Positions 51,118 to 62,538 of a stretch of DNA of 64,000 bases are shown here, in pieces. The notes below the pieces were generated by a model. The model saw only the letters and a program-made list of their open reading frames with translations, did no database searches and had not been told where the DNA came from. Source of the DNA: Natrinema gelatinilyticum (GTDB lineage Archaea; Halobacteriota; Halobacteria; Halobacteriales; Natrialbaceae); NCBI RefSeq assembly GCF_024266705.1, contig NZ_CP100756.1:2790001-2854000 (forward strand), written 5' to 3'. Both the position numbers and the translations under genes were made by a program. Positions within the stretch are counted from its first letter, which is position 1, and the number at the start of each line of letters is the position of its first letter.

Positions 51118-51226
51118 CGTCGTTCGTGACTCGGAGGACGTATCGATCTCGCGTCTCGTGGACGTGATAACTTGGACGTCGAGTTTCAGGCGTCGGGATC
51201 CAGCAGGAGAACGCTATGTCTGGCTG

Positions 51227-52576
51227 TTACTCGCCGCGGAGTTCGTTCACGTGGTCGATCCGGCGCTGGACGAGGTCCGCTTTGCCGATATCGTGGCGCA
51301 CGTGCAGTCCTTCCTCGCCGGCGACGGCGAGCGCGTCCTCGGCGATCGCTTCGGCTTCCGCGATCGAATCGGCGACGCCGACCAGGGCGAACGAACGCGA
51401 GGTCGTCGTATAGATGCCGTCCTCGCGTTCGTCCACACTCGCGTAGTACAGCAGTGCCTCACCCACACTGTCTCGCGGCTCATCGCCGCTCGAGCTATCG
51501 GTGGCGCGGATTGCCCGCGCCACGCTTTCCTCGTCGACCCGAACCTTCGCACCGGCTTCGGGGGCCGTCGGATACCCGTCAGGAACGGCGTACTTGCAAA
51601 CCGTGGCCTGTGCGGCGAAGTCGAGTTCCGGGAACGCCTCGCCATCTCGGGCGGCGATGAGGATCTCGAGGAAATCGGTCTCGAGGACCGGCAGCGTATT
51701 CATCGCCTCGGGGTCGCCGAAGCGAGCGTTGAACTCGATCACTTTCGGTCCCTCGGCCGTCAGCATGAACTGGCCGTAGAGGATCCCACGGTAGTCCTCG
51801 AGAGCGTCGGCGGTGGCCTCGATGATCGAGACGGCGTCCTCGTAGTCCTCCTCGGTCATGAACGGGAGTTCGTTCGTCGCGTCGGAGTAGCTCCCCATCC
51901 CGCCGGTGTTGGGCCCCTCGTCGCCCTCGTAAGCGCGCTTGTGGTCCTGGACCGCCGGTGCGGTTCGGAACTCGCCGTTGGCGACGAACGCCTGGACGGT
52001 GAATTCCTCGCCGATCAGCCGCTCCTCTAGAACGATTCGGTCGTAGTCGGACTCCCGGATGTACGCTTTACCCTCCTTGGCGGTGACCTGATCGCCGATG
52101 ACCTTGACGCCCTTGCCGCCGGTGAGACCGGCTGGCTTGATCGCCAGATCGCCGTCGTATTCGTCGATGAAGGTGCAGGCCGCCTCCGCGTCGTCGAACG
52201 TTTCGAAATCCGGGTTTCCAGGAATCCCGTTTTCCTGCATGAACCGGCGTTGGAAGGCCTTGTCCGTCTCGATGCGCGCCTCGTCCTCTTTCGGCCCGAA
52301 GGGATAGATACCCGCGTCCTCCAGTGCATCTGAGACGCCCGCTTCGAGCGGCGCTTCGGGACCGACGACGGCAATCGTCGCATCGACCGACTCGGCGTAC
52401 TCGACGACTGCCTCGGGATCGGTCGTCTCTATGGTCTCGAAGTCGGCCGCGATACGGGCGATACCGGGGTTTTTGTTGCCGGCACAGGCGTAGAGCTCAG
52501 CCTCACTGTCCTCGAGTGCGCGGGCGATGGCGTGTTCACGGCCGCCACCACCGATCAGCAGGACGTGTTCTCGCAT
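51227..52576 (-). CDS. purD: Phosphoribosylamine-glycine ligase
   Basis: A 449-residue ATP-grasp enzyme of purine synthesis joining phosphoribosylamine and glycine. The N-terminus GGGGREHAIARAL is the typical PurD start. KPAGLTGGKGVKVIGD is the ATP-grasp loop, DHKRAYEGDEGPNTGGMGSY the family signature, and EFNARFGDPEAMNTLPVL the metal/ATP site. The C-terminal domain ends NELRGE. No other pur gene of this branch lies beside it; purA is 6 kb away. Confidence 0.96.
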   Translation of the reverse strand: MREHVLLIGGGGREHAIARALEDSEAELYACAGNKNPGIARIAADFETIETTDPEAVVEYAESVDATIAVVGPEAPLEAGVSDALEDAGIYPFGPKEDEARIETDKAFQRRFMQENGIPGNPDFETFDDAEAACTFIDEYDGDLAIKPAGLTGGKGVKVIGDQVTAKEGKAYIRESDYDRIVLEERLIGEEFTVQAFVANGEFRTAPAVQDHKRAYEGDEGPNTGGMGSYSDATNELPFMTEEDYEDAVSIIEATADALEDYRGILYGQFMLTAEGPKVIEFNARFGDPEAMNTLPVLETDFLEILIAARDGEAFPELDFAAQATVCKYAVPDGYPTAPEAGAKVRVDEESVARAIRATDSSSGDEPRDSVGEALLYYASVDEREDGIYTTTSRSFALVGVADSIAEAEAIAEDALAVAGEEGLHVRHDIGKADLVQRRIDHVNELRGE

Positions 52577-52712
52577 ACTCGAAAGCGGAACGCACGAACC
52601 TGTAAACGTTGCTCTTCGTTCGGATGAAAGTACGCACGTTCGTGCAACTCGTGTGGCTATGTGGCCGCAGTTGGCCGCTGTCGACGGCGTGGCGGGTCCC
52701 GTCCGTCGACGC

Positions 52713-53537
52713 TCACAGATCGCCCCTTCTGAGGAAGTCGTCGTCGAAGGTGAGGCTGTCCTCGTCGACGGAATCGAACTCGGCGGCCACGAGGTTCCCA
52801 GCCGGATCGAATATTTCCGATTCCTCCCGCATCACGTACAGTTGACCAGTCTCCGTCCGTGCAGACTCCTGCGCGAACAGGAGGAACCTGCGGTACGTGC
52901 CGAGGTACGTGGCGTGGACGGTATTGTAGTCGGTGAACAGTCCGCTTTGTTTGACGTCCTGCGGGACCCAGCCCTGCGCTCCCGACGTAATTTCGAAGAG
53001 CGCCTTCGAGTAGAAGTCGTCGGGGCGGACGGCAGCCTCGCCGCCCTCGTTATCGATGATCTCGAAGTCCTCGCCTTCCTCGTATTCGAACGGCAGGCCC
53101 TCCTGTTGAATCGGCCGATACTCGACTCGTACGAGATTGTCCGCAGCCAATTCGTTTTCTGTCGGCGACGACACCATGTCGTCGAAAATGTATAGTTCTC
53201 CTTGCTCGATCTGGGCGTCCGGCGGAACGAAGAGATAGATTTCCTCGTTCGTGTTGAAGTACTCGATAATTCGGACGCCGTAGTTCTGCACGACGTCCGC
53301 ATCCACCGGAGGCGCGTCCTCGAGCTGCGGCGAGGCGACCCGAAAGATCGCGCCCGAGGTGAACTCGTTGGTGGTCGTGATAGCCTCCTGAAATCGTTGT
53401 TCGCCCGCTCCGTCTCCGCCTTCGGTCGGCGTCTCCTGTGCGGTGGCGCTCCCGGTCGCACCGAGCAGCGCTCCCGTGGTTGCGCCGACCGCGTTCAGGA
53501 ACCGACGCCGTGACTCGTGGCCGAATAGTTCATTCAT
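52713..53537 (-). CDS. Tat-exported haloarchaeal protein of unknown function
   Basis: A 274-residue protein with a twin-arginine signal (ESRRRFLNAVGATTGALLGA) and an Ala-rich cleavage region ending ATAQE. The mature part repeats a beta-rich unit: RFQEAITTTNEFTSGAIFRV with NTNEEIYLFVPPDAQIEQGE, and later DDFYSKALFEITSGAQGWVP with YRRFLLFAQESARTETGQLY. Two related domains are likely. There is no lipobox and no enzyme motif. Start at 53535-53537 is set by the Tat signal. Confidence 0.75.
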   Translation of the reverse strand: MNELFGHESRRRFLNAVGATTGALLGATGSATAQETPTEGGDGAGEQRFQEAITTTNEFTSGAIFRVASPQLEDAPPVDADVVQNYGVRIIEYFNTNEEIYLFVPPDAQIEQGELYIFDDMVSSPTENELAADNLVRVEYRPIQQEGLPFEYEEGEDFEIIDNEGGEAAVRPDDFYSKALFEITSGAQGWVPQDVKQSGLFTDYNTVHATYLGTYRRFLLFAQESARTETGQLYVMREESEIFDPAGNLVAAEFDSVDEDSLTFDDDFLRRGDL

Positions 53538-53648
53538 ATGGAATCGGCACCCGTCTTTCGGTACCGTTCGTTCCCAAATAGTACACCGGCTGGACTTTGC
53601 AACCGCCTCGAACGGGGCATAGCGAAGCACGGTCGCCACTCGCCCCGT

Positions 53649-54266
53649 CTACCTGTTCGAATCGGATCGGAGGCGGCTCCGGAAGAATCCGACGAGTTCG
53701 CCGACGGAGTCGGTTCCCCAGAGCGCGACGATCACTGCGCCGACCGCGTTGAACACGAAATCGGTGACGATGTCGTCGATTCCGTACACGGTGACCACCG
53801 TCCCGTCGAGCGCGAACTCGAGGACTTCCCAGAAGACGCCGGTCGCGAGGACGAAGACGACGATGAACACGGATCGAAACGTCGGCGGGACGTCCATCTC
53901 GTCGGAGTAGAGTTCGAAGGCCCGGAACGCGGCGTACCCCAGCCCCGCGACGACGGTGGCCGAAACGGTATGGGCGATCTCGTCGTACCACTGATACCAC
54001 TGATACAGGCCGAGCGAGCCGATCGTGTGGAGGACCACGGCGACGGTGATCCAGAGGACGAGTCCGGCGTCCATCGAGTATCCGTACTCTCGACGCAGCC
54101 ACGCGGGCAAGAGCGTGATTCCAAGTGCGAGACCCGTCGTTCCCGAAATTCCGAACTGTAACGTCACCACCCCGTACCCGAGAAGCGCGAGGAGCACGAG
54201 TTGTAGCCCTCGAACGATAATGCGCTCCTGGGAATCCGACAGCCCCAGTGCCTCTCCGAGAGTCAT
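53649..54266 (-). CDS. DUF2238/YjdF-like integral membrane protein
   Basis: A 205-residue protein with about six hydrophobic spans. The polar motifs YQWYQWYDEIAHTVSATVVA, ATGVFWEVLEFALDG and DDIVTDFVFNAVGAVIVALW (Asp/His/Glu/Asp in membrane context) match the DUF2238 family, suggesting a membrane-embedded binding or catalytic site. Function unknown. Its start overlaps the end of the upstream membrane-protein gene by four bases, so the two are one operon. Confidence 0.82.
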   Translation of the reverse strand: MTLGEALGLSDSQERIIVRGLQLVLLALLGYGVVTLQFGISGTTGLALGITLLPAWLRREYGYSMDAGLVLWITVAVVLHTIGSLGLYQWYQWYDEIAHTVSATVVAGLGYAAFRAFELYSDEMDVPPTFRSVFIVVFVLATGVFWEVLEFALDGTVVTVYGIDDIVTDFVFNAVGAVIVALWGTDSVGELVGFFRSRLRSDSNR

Positions 54267-54850
54267 GGCGATCCCGCATCGTTAGTCGTTCGGCTGACGG
54301 CACCGGCCGGCTCGAACCGAGCGATGTACCACTGAAAGAGCACGCCGATTGCGAACCCGACGACGGTGACGACGACGAAGTCCCACTGCAGTTCGGTTTG
54401 CGAGCGAACGTACTCGGTCCCGAACCACTGATCCGAGTAGTACTGTGCGACCGTCCAGAGCGCCTGTAGCGCCATCGTCGTCAGCACCGCGAACCCGATT
54501 GCGAACCGACGACTCAGTTCGACCGACGTAAACGCTTCGAGGTCGACGACGACGATAAGCGCGAGCGTCGCAACGGCGAGATACACGACCGTCTCGAACG
54601 CGACTCCGGCCCCACCAACGATCACTGCGACTGTAGCGACCCCGAGGAGAGGCCAGGCGACCATCTCCGTCCAGTCGTGGGTCACGGACGCGGGTGTCGC
54701 CGCCACGATCACGATGAGCAACCCGAACCCGCCCCAGAGCGGGTCGCTCGTGAGAACACTCTCGAGCGAACCCAGCACGATGATCCCGGTTAGTGTCCAC
54801 CCGATGATGGCGTTCATCCGCTCGTCGTGGACGAGTCCCTCGAGCGTCAC
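54263..54850 (-). CDS. Haloarchaeal integral membrane protein
   Basis: A 195-residue protein with about six spans (IIGWTLTGIIVLGSLESVLT, WGGFGLLIVIVAATPASVTH, TVVYLAVATLALIVVVDLEA, and FVVVTVVGFAIGVLFQWYIA at the C-terminus). No conserved catalytic residue is obvious to me. Operon with the DUF2238 gene (ATGA overlap) suggests a two-component membrane complex, which is inference. Confidence 0.72.
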   Translation of the reverse strand: MTLEGLVHDERMNAIIGWTLTGIIVLGSLESVLTSDPLWGGFGLLIVIVAATPASVTHDWTEMVAWPLLGVATVAVIVGGAGVAFETVVYLAVATLALIVVVDLEAFTSVELSRRFAIGFAVLTTMALQALWTVAQYYSDQWFGTEYVRSQTELQWDFVVVTVVGFAIGVLFQWYIARFEPAGAVSRTTNDAGSP

Positions 54851-55064
54851 TGTCTGTCAAGTAGGTCCGAGCCCACTAAAACCTGGAGCCGGATACGCAG
54901 TGCTCACGAAGGCCAGAACGGTCGACGGTCACCGAACCGCCGAGATGACATCCGGTATCTGTCGTCGGGACGCGTTCTCTCCCGGCAGTAGCTCACTCGT
55001 CGGGATGGCCGGGGGCGATTTCGAGCCGCAACGTATCGAACTGGCCGGGCTCGGCACCGGTACC

Positions 55065-55072
55065 CATAAATC
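55065..55072 (+). promoter_or_regulatory. TATA-like box of thyA
   Basis: CATAAATC is centred about 28 nt before the thyA ATG at 55097, fitting a leaderless thyA-folA message. Confidence 0.45.
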
Positions 55073-55096
55073 CACACGGTCAGAACGTCACTCCCA

Positions 55097-56113
55097 ATGC
55101 GACAGTACCTCGAGCTCGTCGACGCGGTCCTCTCGAGCGGGATCCACAAGCCGAACCGGACCGGCGTCGACACGATTTCATCGTTCAGCGAACACTACGA
55201 GGTCGACTTACAGGAGGGGTATCCGCTGCTCACGACGAAGGAGATGGACGGGTACCGCTGGAACTCGATGCTCCACGAGGTCTGCTGGTACCTCTCCGGC
55301 GAGGAACACATTCGGAATCTCCGTGAAGAGACGAAGATCTGGGACGCCTGGGCCGACGACGAGGGTCGACTGGACACGGCCTACGGCCGCTTCTGGCGGC
55401 GCTTTCCGGTCCCGGAGGGGAGCGCCAGACTCGAAGGTGAGTCCTGGCCCGACGAGAGCCACCAGTGGGTCACCGAGGAGGCCGACGGCCGCCGAACCTT
55501 CGATCAGTTGCAGTACGTGATCGACACGCTGTCCGATTCGCCGAACTCACGCCGACTCGTCGTCAACGCCTGGCACCCCGCGAACGCGGCCGATTCGACG
55601 CTGCCGCCGTGTCACTACACCTTCGTCTTCAACGTGCAGGGCGACCGGCTGAACTGCCACCTCACGCAACGATCGGGAGACACTGCACTCGGGATTCCGT
55701 TCAACATCGCTGCGTATTCGCTTTTGACCACGGTCGTCGCAAACCAGACCGGCTTCGAACCCGGCACGTTCGCTCACACCGTCGTCGACACGCACGTCTA
55801 TTGCGGCCGCGGCGCGCGCAGCGACTGGTACGCGGACAATCTGGACGCTCTGCAGTCCCGCCTCGCCGACGTCGACGAGCGATCTGACTATCTCGACGTG
55901 CGCGCGTGGCTCGAGTCCGAAGCCCCGGCCGAAGCCGACGGCGACGAACGACTCGATCACGTCCCCGGACTGCTCGAACAGCTCTCGCGGGAACCGCGCT
56001 CGCGTCCGACGCTCGACGTGGCAGACGTGTCGATCGACGAGTTAGCATACGAGGACGTCGAGCTACGGGACTACGAGTCCCACGAGGGCATCGAGTTTTC
56101 GGTGGCCGAATGA
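55097..56113 (+). CDS. thyA: Thymidylate synthase
   Basis: A 338-residue ThyA that methylates dUMP to dTMP with methylene-tetrahydrofolate. Typical blocks: NRTGVDTISSFSEHYEVDLQ, LHEVCWYLSGEEHIRNL, the nucleophile region LPPCHYTFVFNVQGDRLNCH, and LTQRSGDTALGIPFNIAAYS for dUMP binding. It is longer than the 264-residue enterobacterial form because of an insert around the active-site lobe and a 60-residue C-terminal extension. Its stop overlaps the folA start (ATGA); the pair regenerate and use the folate cofactor together. Confidence 0.95.
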   Translation: MRQYLELVDAVLSSGIHKPNRTGVDTISSFSEHYEVDLQEGYPLLTTKEMDGYRWNSMLHEVCWYLSGEEHIRNLREETKIWDAWADDEGRLDTAYGRFWRRFPVPEGSARLEGESWPDESHQWVTEEADGRRTFDQLQYVIDTLSDSPNSRRLVVNAWHPANAADSTLPPCHYTFVFNVQGDRLNCHLTQRSGDTALGIPFNIAAYSLLTTVVANQTGFEPGTFAHTVVDTHVYCGRGARSDWYADNLDALQSRLADVDERSDYLDVRAWLESEAPAEADGDERLDHVPGLLEQLSREPRSRPTLDVADVSIDELAYEDVELRDYESHEGIEFSVAE

Positions 56114-56649
56114 ACGACGACGACGCGCCCGTTTCGCCCCCCGGCCGCGAACTCGTCGGCATCGTCGCCCTCGCCGACAATGACGTCATCGGCGCCGACG
56201 GCGAGATGCCCTGGCATATCCCATCGGATCTCGAGCACTTCAAGGAGACCACGATGGATCACCCCGTCATCATGGGACGAGTGACCTACGAGGGGATTCT
56301 CGAGGGCCTCGGGACTCCGTTACCGGGACGGACGTCGGTCGTGTTGACGAGCCGCGACCTCGAGACGCCCGACGACGTCGTGGTGGCCCACGACATCGAG
56401 GACGCAATCGAGGCCGCCGAAACGGCCGCTCGGGAGCGCCACGGCGATACCGACCGCCTCTTCGTCGCGGGCGGTGCGACCGTCTACAAACAGTTCTTGC
56501 CCGCGATGGGCCGCCTGATCGTCACCGAGGTCCACGACGAACCCGAGGGCGATACGCAGTTCCCGGACTGGGATCGGGACACGTGGGCGGAGACGGCTCG
56601 AGACGAACGGAACGGATTCGCGTTCGTGGAATACGTTCGTTCGCGGTGA
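56110..56649 (+). CDS. folA: Dihydrofolate reductase
   Basis: A 179-residue DHFR that restores tetrahydrofolate after thymidylate synthesis, with NADPH. The N-terminal GIVALADNDVIGADGEMPWH contains the Met20-loop counterpart and Trp; DHPVIMGRVTYEGI and RTSVVLTSRD are cofactor-binding motifs; FVAGGATVYKQFLPAMGRL is the GG motif. The start is coupled to the end of thyA by a four-base overlap, the common haloarchaeal arrangement. Confidence 0.94.
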   Translation: MNDDDAPVSPPGRELVGIVALADNDVIGADGEMPWHIPSDLEHFKETTMDHPVIMGRVTYEGILEGLGTPLPGRTSVVLTSRDLETPDDVVVAHDIEDAIEAAETAARERHGDTDRLFVAGGATVYKQFLPAMGRLIVTEVHDEPEGDTQFPDWDRDTWAETARDERNGFAFVEYVRSR

Positions 56650-57144
56650 CTCGAGCAACCCACGATCGAACGTCACGCCCAAGTATCACTTCCGACGACA
56701 ATCGCGAATCGAGACGACTGACCTCTGCGTCGTATTTGCCGGACTGTTCGGAGAAATCACCTGTTTTCCGGACAGAAACGTTCAGACAATGAGCGGTCTG
56801 CGGGTGAAACCGTCCGATAAACGCGCTCGAGGCCCAATTGACCGTCTTCGGACTCGAGGAGAACATTCGGTCCGGCGGTTCAGTCGATATCCGTTATTTT
56901 CCCTCGTTGTCTCCGGCCAAATGGATCGATACCCGGTCCCGGTGCTGTCGTTTCGTGCGAGTAACGGCCGGTTCCGGTAACAGGCGGAACGACTGGTTGA
57001 TATCCGCGATTTCGTCGGTCTATGGCCTGAAAGCCGTTATTTATGGCGGATAGATCACCGTAGATGGTGAAACGATCGCAGTCACTTTTACGACAATTCG
57101 GCCAACGGTCATGTGCCCCGAAGAGGGGATACCGAGTGAGAGAC
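56650..57144. other. 495-bp intergenic region before the three-paralog cluster
   Basis: No gene recognised. The last 35 bp form the leader of the first paralog: CCCC-GAAGA-GGGG at 57116-57128, then CCGAGTGAGAGAC and ATG. TTATTTAT near 57038-57045 and CTTTTA near 57085 are candidate promoter boxes. Confidence 0.4.
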
Positions 57145-57699
57145 ATGACAGACGAAAGCTACGAAAGCGGACGATCAGACGATTCGCGTCGCTCGTTCAT
57201 GAAGAAGGGAGCAGCCGCTGCGAGCGCAGTCGCGCTCGGCACGGCAGCTACCGCTGGAACGGCGACTGCACAGGACAGCCAAGCACTGGTGTTCTCCTAC
57301 GACTACTTCCCTGGGACCGACTTTACGATCGTCTCCCAGCTTCAGCAGAGCACGACGGTCGACGTCCTGCAGGTCGACGACGAAACGGTGTCGGAGATCT
57401 CGCAGCCCGACGATTACACCGGTTACGTGGTCCGGTACGACCAGGGAGGCGACACCGCGGGCGTGACGACGTTCCTCTTCATGAGAAACGGAGATATGAG
57501 CGTGGACGACACCGGAACGCTCGGCACGGACGCGTCGGTGTTCAGTTCCGAACTGAACCTGCTCGAGACGTCGACCGACGGCGGCAACGGCGGTAACGGC
57601 GGCGACGGCGGAATGGACGACGGCGGTAACGGCGGCGGTAACGGCGGCGGTAACGGCGGCGGTAACGGCGGCGGTAACGATACCGGCGGCGGTAACTGA
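57145..57699 (+). CDS. Tat-exported protein, paralog 1 of a three-gene family, Gly/Asn-rich tail
   Basis: A 184-residue protein. The twin-arginine signal (DSRRSFMKKGAAAASAVALG) ends at ATAQD. The mature core of about 90 residues is beta-rich: LVFSYDYFPGTDFTIVSQLQ, TTVDVLQVDDETVSEISQPD, YTGYVVRYDQGGDTAGVTTF, and SVFSSELNLLE. The C-terminal 40 residues are GGN repeats, a flexible cell-surface-type linker. I do not recognise the family. The same core recurs in the two following genes. Start chosen at 57145, matching the second paralog. Confidence 0.75.
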   Translation: MTDESYESGRSDDSRRSFMKKGAAAASAVALGTAATAGTATAQDSQALVFSYDYFPGTDFTIVSQLQQSTTVDVLQVDDETVSEISQPDDYTGYVVRYDQGGDTAGVTTFLFMRNGDMSVDDTGTLGTDASVFSSELNLLETSTDGGNGGNGGDGGMDDGGNGGGNGGGNGGGNGGGNDTGGGN

Positions 57700-58056
57700 T
57701 CCACCGCTAGACCGCTGACTCTGCAGGCCGATCGAAACGGCTTATTCTTCCTTTTCACCTGGTCGAATAGTCCACTCCGCGGACGACGTGATGGAACAGG
57801 TCGATGCTTCGGTCTCATAGATACCGTCGAACTGGCATCTGCCATACCTGTCTCATGTAACGCAACACCGCAAAACCACGAACGCTGCAGTCCGACGCAG
57901 TCCTCTGTTACGCACTCCGTCCAAAACACGGATTACCGACGAACCTCGTTTCGTTCCTGCGGGAAGGGTTGCATAGAGAGATGGAACAATCGAGTTTGCT
58001 TATTGAAGCGGCACATCTAGGCACTATCGCCCCAGTACGGGGTTACAGTGAGAGCC
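57700..58056. other. 357-bp gap between paralogs 1 and 2
   Basis: No gene recognised. Its last 27 bp repeat the leader seen before paralog 1: CCCC-AGTAC-GGGG (58030-58042), TTACAGTGAGAGCC, ATG. The rest shows no obvious structure. Confidence 0.4.
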
Positions 58057-58503
58057 ATGACAGACGAAAACCACGAAAGCGAACATGAGACTACCGGTCA
58101 GTCGTTGATGAGGAAGGGAACAGTAGCGACAGCCACCGCCGGTACTGCTGCGATCGGGGCGGCCGCAACTGCCACCGCGCAGGACGATGACGATGATGAC
58201 GCACTGGTGTTCGCATACGATTACTTCCCGGGCGAGAGCTTCGAGGTCATCTCCACGCTCGAGCAGAGCACGACGGTCGACGTCCTGCGAGTCGGCGACC
58301 AAACGGTGCCGGAAATCTCCCAACCCGATGAATGGTCGGGATACATAATTCGCTACGACGATGGTGACGGCGATTCCGCCGGAATCACGACGTTCCTCTT
58401 CACGAGAAGTGACGATTTGAGCGAGGACGATTCCGCGGAGATTGGCGAAGATGCCCAGATATACAGCACTCAACTGAATCTGCTCAGCGCAGACCTGGAC
58501 TGA
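58057..58503 (+). CDS. Exported protein, paralog 2 of the three-gene family
   Basis: A 148-residue protein closely related to the gene at 57145: LVFAYDYFPGESFEVISTLE, TTVDVLRVGDQTVPEISQPD, WSGYIIRYDDGDGDSAGITT and QIYSTQLNLLSADLD. The N-terminus (TGQSLMRKGTVATATAGTAA ... ATAQD) is a degenerate Tat-like signal without the RR pair, so export by Tat is uncertain; the Ala-rich span and ATAQ cleavage site remain. It lacks the Gly/Asn tail. Function unknown. Confidence 0.72.
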   Translation: MTDENHESEHETTGQSLMRKGTVATATAGTAAIGAAATATAQDDDDDDALVFAYDYFPGESFEVISTLEQSTTVDVLRVGDQTVPEISQPDEWSGYIIRYDDGDGDSAGITTFLFTRSDDLSEDDSAEIGEDAQIYSTQLNLLSADLD

Positions 58504-58654
58504 TCCCTACTCGATCTTTTAGAAGTTATCCATCGGAAACGCTATCAGAATGTTGCGCGGATGGGAATCATCTATTCGATTCGACGGAAATGGTCGGGGA
58601 ATCGTATCGATGGAGATGCACACTACTTTGGCGATTTCACCGTGGTGAAACGGC

Positions 58655-59230
58655 GTGAACTCGAACGAGCGTGATCCGCAGCCGAGCGACGACGACCGTG
58701 CTGCGTCGATGAGTGACTGCGACGAACCAGGATGTTCCTGTCGATGGAACTCTGTCATCACCCCGCCGACTCCGAATACGATCGCGATCGAATCGACGCC
58801 CGGGTACGGACTCGGATTCGGACCGCGTGAAAGACTCGAGACCGACGTACAGGAACCTGCGCCACAGGAGAATACGGAAGTCGACGAGCCCGTTTTGCTT
58901 TCCATTCGTGACTACCTCCCCGACGTTCGGTTTCAGGTCGTCGGCGACATTCCCCAGCCGCTTACCGTTCAGTCGCTCCGGTTGCCGTCTGGCAGAACAG
59001 TCTCCGTTCTCACCCGACCCGACGAATACAACGGATACGTCATCCGCTCGATAGTCGGCGGAAGAATAATCGACCCCTTCACGCTCGTTTTCACGACAGG
59101 AATGCTCGAGTCCGGCGGGCTGTATAGATTCAGCTCGGACACCGAGGTTTTTAGCACCCAACTGAGTCTCTTTCGGGTGTCGGTTCGCCGCATCAGCCGC
59201 GCCAGCGGAGTGGTATCGGAGGAAGAATAG
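58655..59230 (+). CDS. Paralog 3 of the family, Cys-containing N-terminus, no signal peptide
   Basis: A 191-residue protein. Its C-terminal half aligns with the two upstream genes: DYLPDVRFQVVGDIPQPLTV, RTVSVLTRPDEYNGYVIRSI, FTLVFTTGMLESGG and EVFSTQLSLFRV. The N-terminal half is different: MSDCDEPGCSCRW with three cysteines, then a Pro/Thr-rich stretch; no signal peptide is visible. GTG at 58655 or ATG at 58709 could start it. It may be a cytosolic partner or a diverging copy. Confidence 0.65.
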   Translation: MNSNERDPQPSDDDRAASMSDCDEPGCSCRWNSVITPPTPNTIAIESTPGYGLGFGPRERLETDVQEPAPQENTEVDEPVLLSIRDYLPDVRFQVVGDIPQPLTVQSLRLPSGRTVSVLTRPDEYNGYVIRSIVGGRIIDPFTLVFTTGMLESGGLYRFSSDTEVFSTQLSLFRVSVRRISRASGVVSEEE

Positions 59231-59437
59231 CCGGAGTCCAGTGGTGACTGACGGCCGGAACCGACCTGTGAAGCGAACCGGATGGACACGCGACTGACAC
59301 GAACAAATCGGCCGCACGTATTTGCACCGAGCGTCGACCGGGTGCCGAGCGGGTCGGAGAACAGTCGGTAGAACGTCCCGAGAGGTACTGTCCGACAAAT
59401 GAAGGGTATTGATGGGGTCTATGTCCTATTCTCGACG

Positions 59438-59446
59438 GTTTCAAAA
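59438..59446 (+). promoter_or_regulatory. TATA-like box of the aconitase gene
   Basis: GTTTCAAAA is centred 27 nt before the ATG at 59469. Confidence 0.4.
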
Positions 59447-59468
59447 CCCCCGGGTCCCAAGTCAAGTT

Positions 59469-62201
<2,733 letters not shown>

Positions 62202-62538
62202 GCGGACGGAGACGGACTCGAGAGACGCGGTTTATTGGCCGCCATACTGCTTTCAGTTCTGTACGTCGAAACTGAGAAGTGACTATTGCCTGTATCGATA
62301 TCTGAGCGCTTGGGCAACCCTAGCTCTAGTATCATGGGGATATTCTATCCAGACGAAACGCACTATACGTCCGGTACATCAGTACAGGAACCGAGACAAA
62401 TGTTTTTCTCCGGACGACCCAAGACATCGTAACTACTGTGCTCAGGACGAGTGGCATCATGCGACTATCGGATGTTTCGTGAACTCACCAAACTGATAAC
62501 GCAGCAGAGTTTTGCGCCTGCGGTTTCTTTCGTCGGAC
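62202..62538. other. 337-bp gap between aconitase and the copper genes
   Basis: No gene recognised. It contains GTACATCAGTAC near 62374-62385, a short inverted repeat, and a T-run near 62402. Promoter elements for the TauE/SafE-copA pair are expected here but I cannot pick one with confidence. Confidence 0.35.

Noticed and set aside
57590..57695. Regular short repeats that look like a minisatellite or tiny CRISPR
   Set aside because: They are GGC-GGT-AAC codons encoding the Gly-Gly-Asn tail of the exported protein; there are no spacers of constant length.
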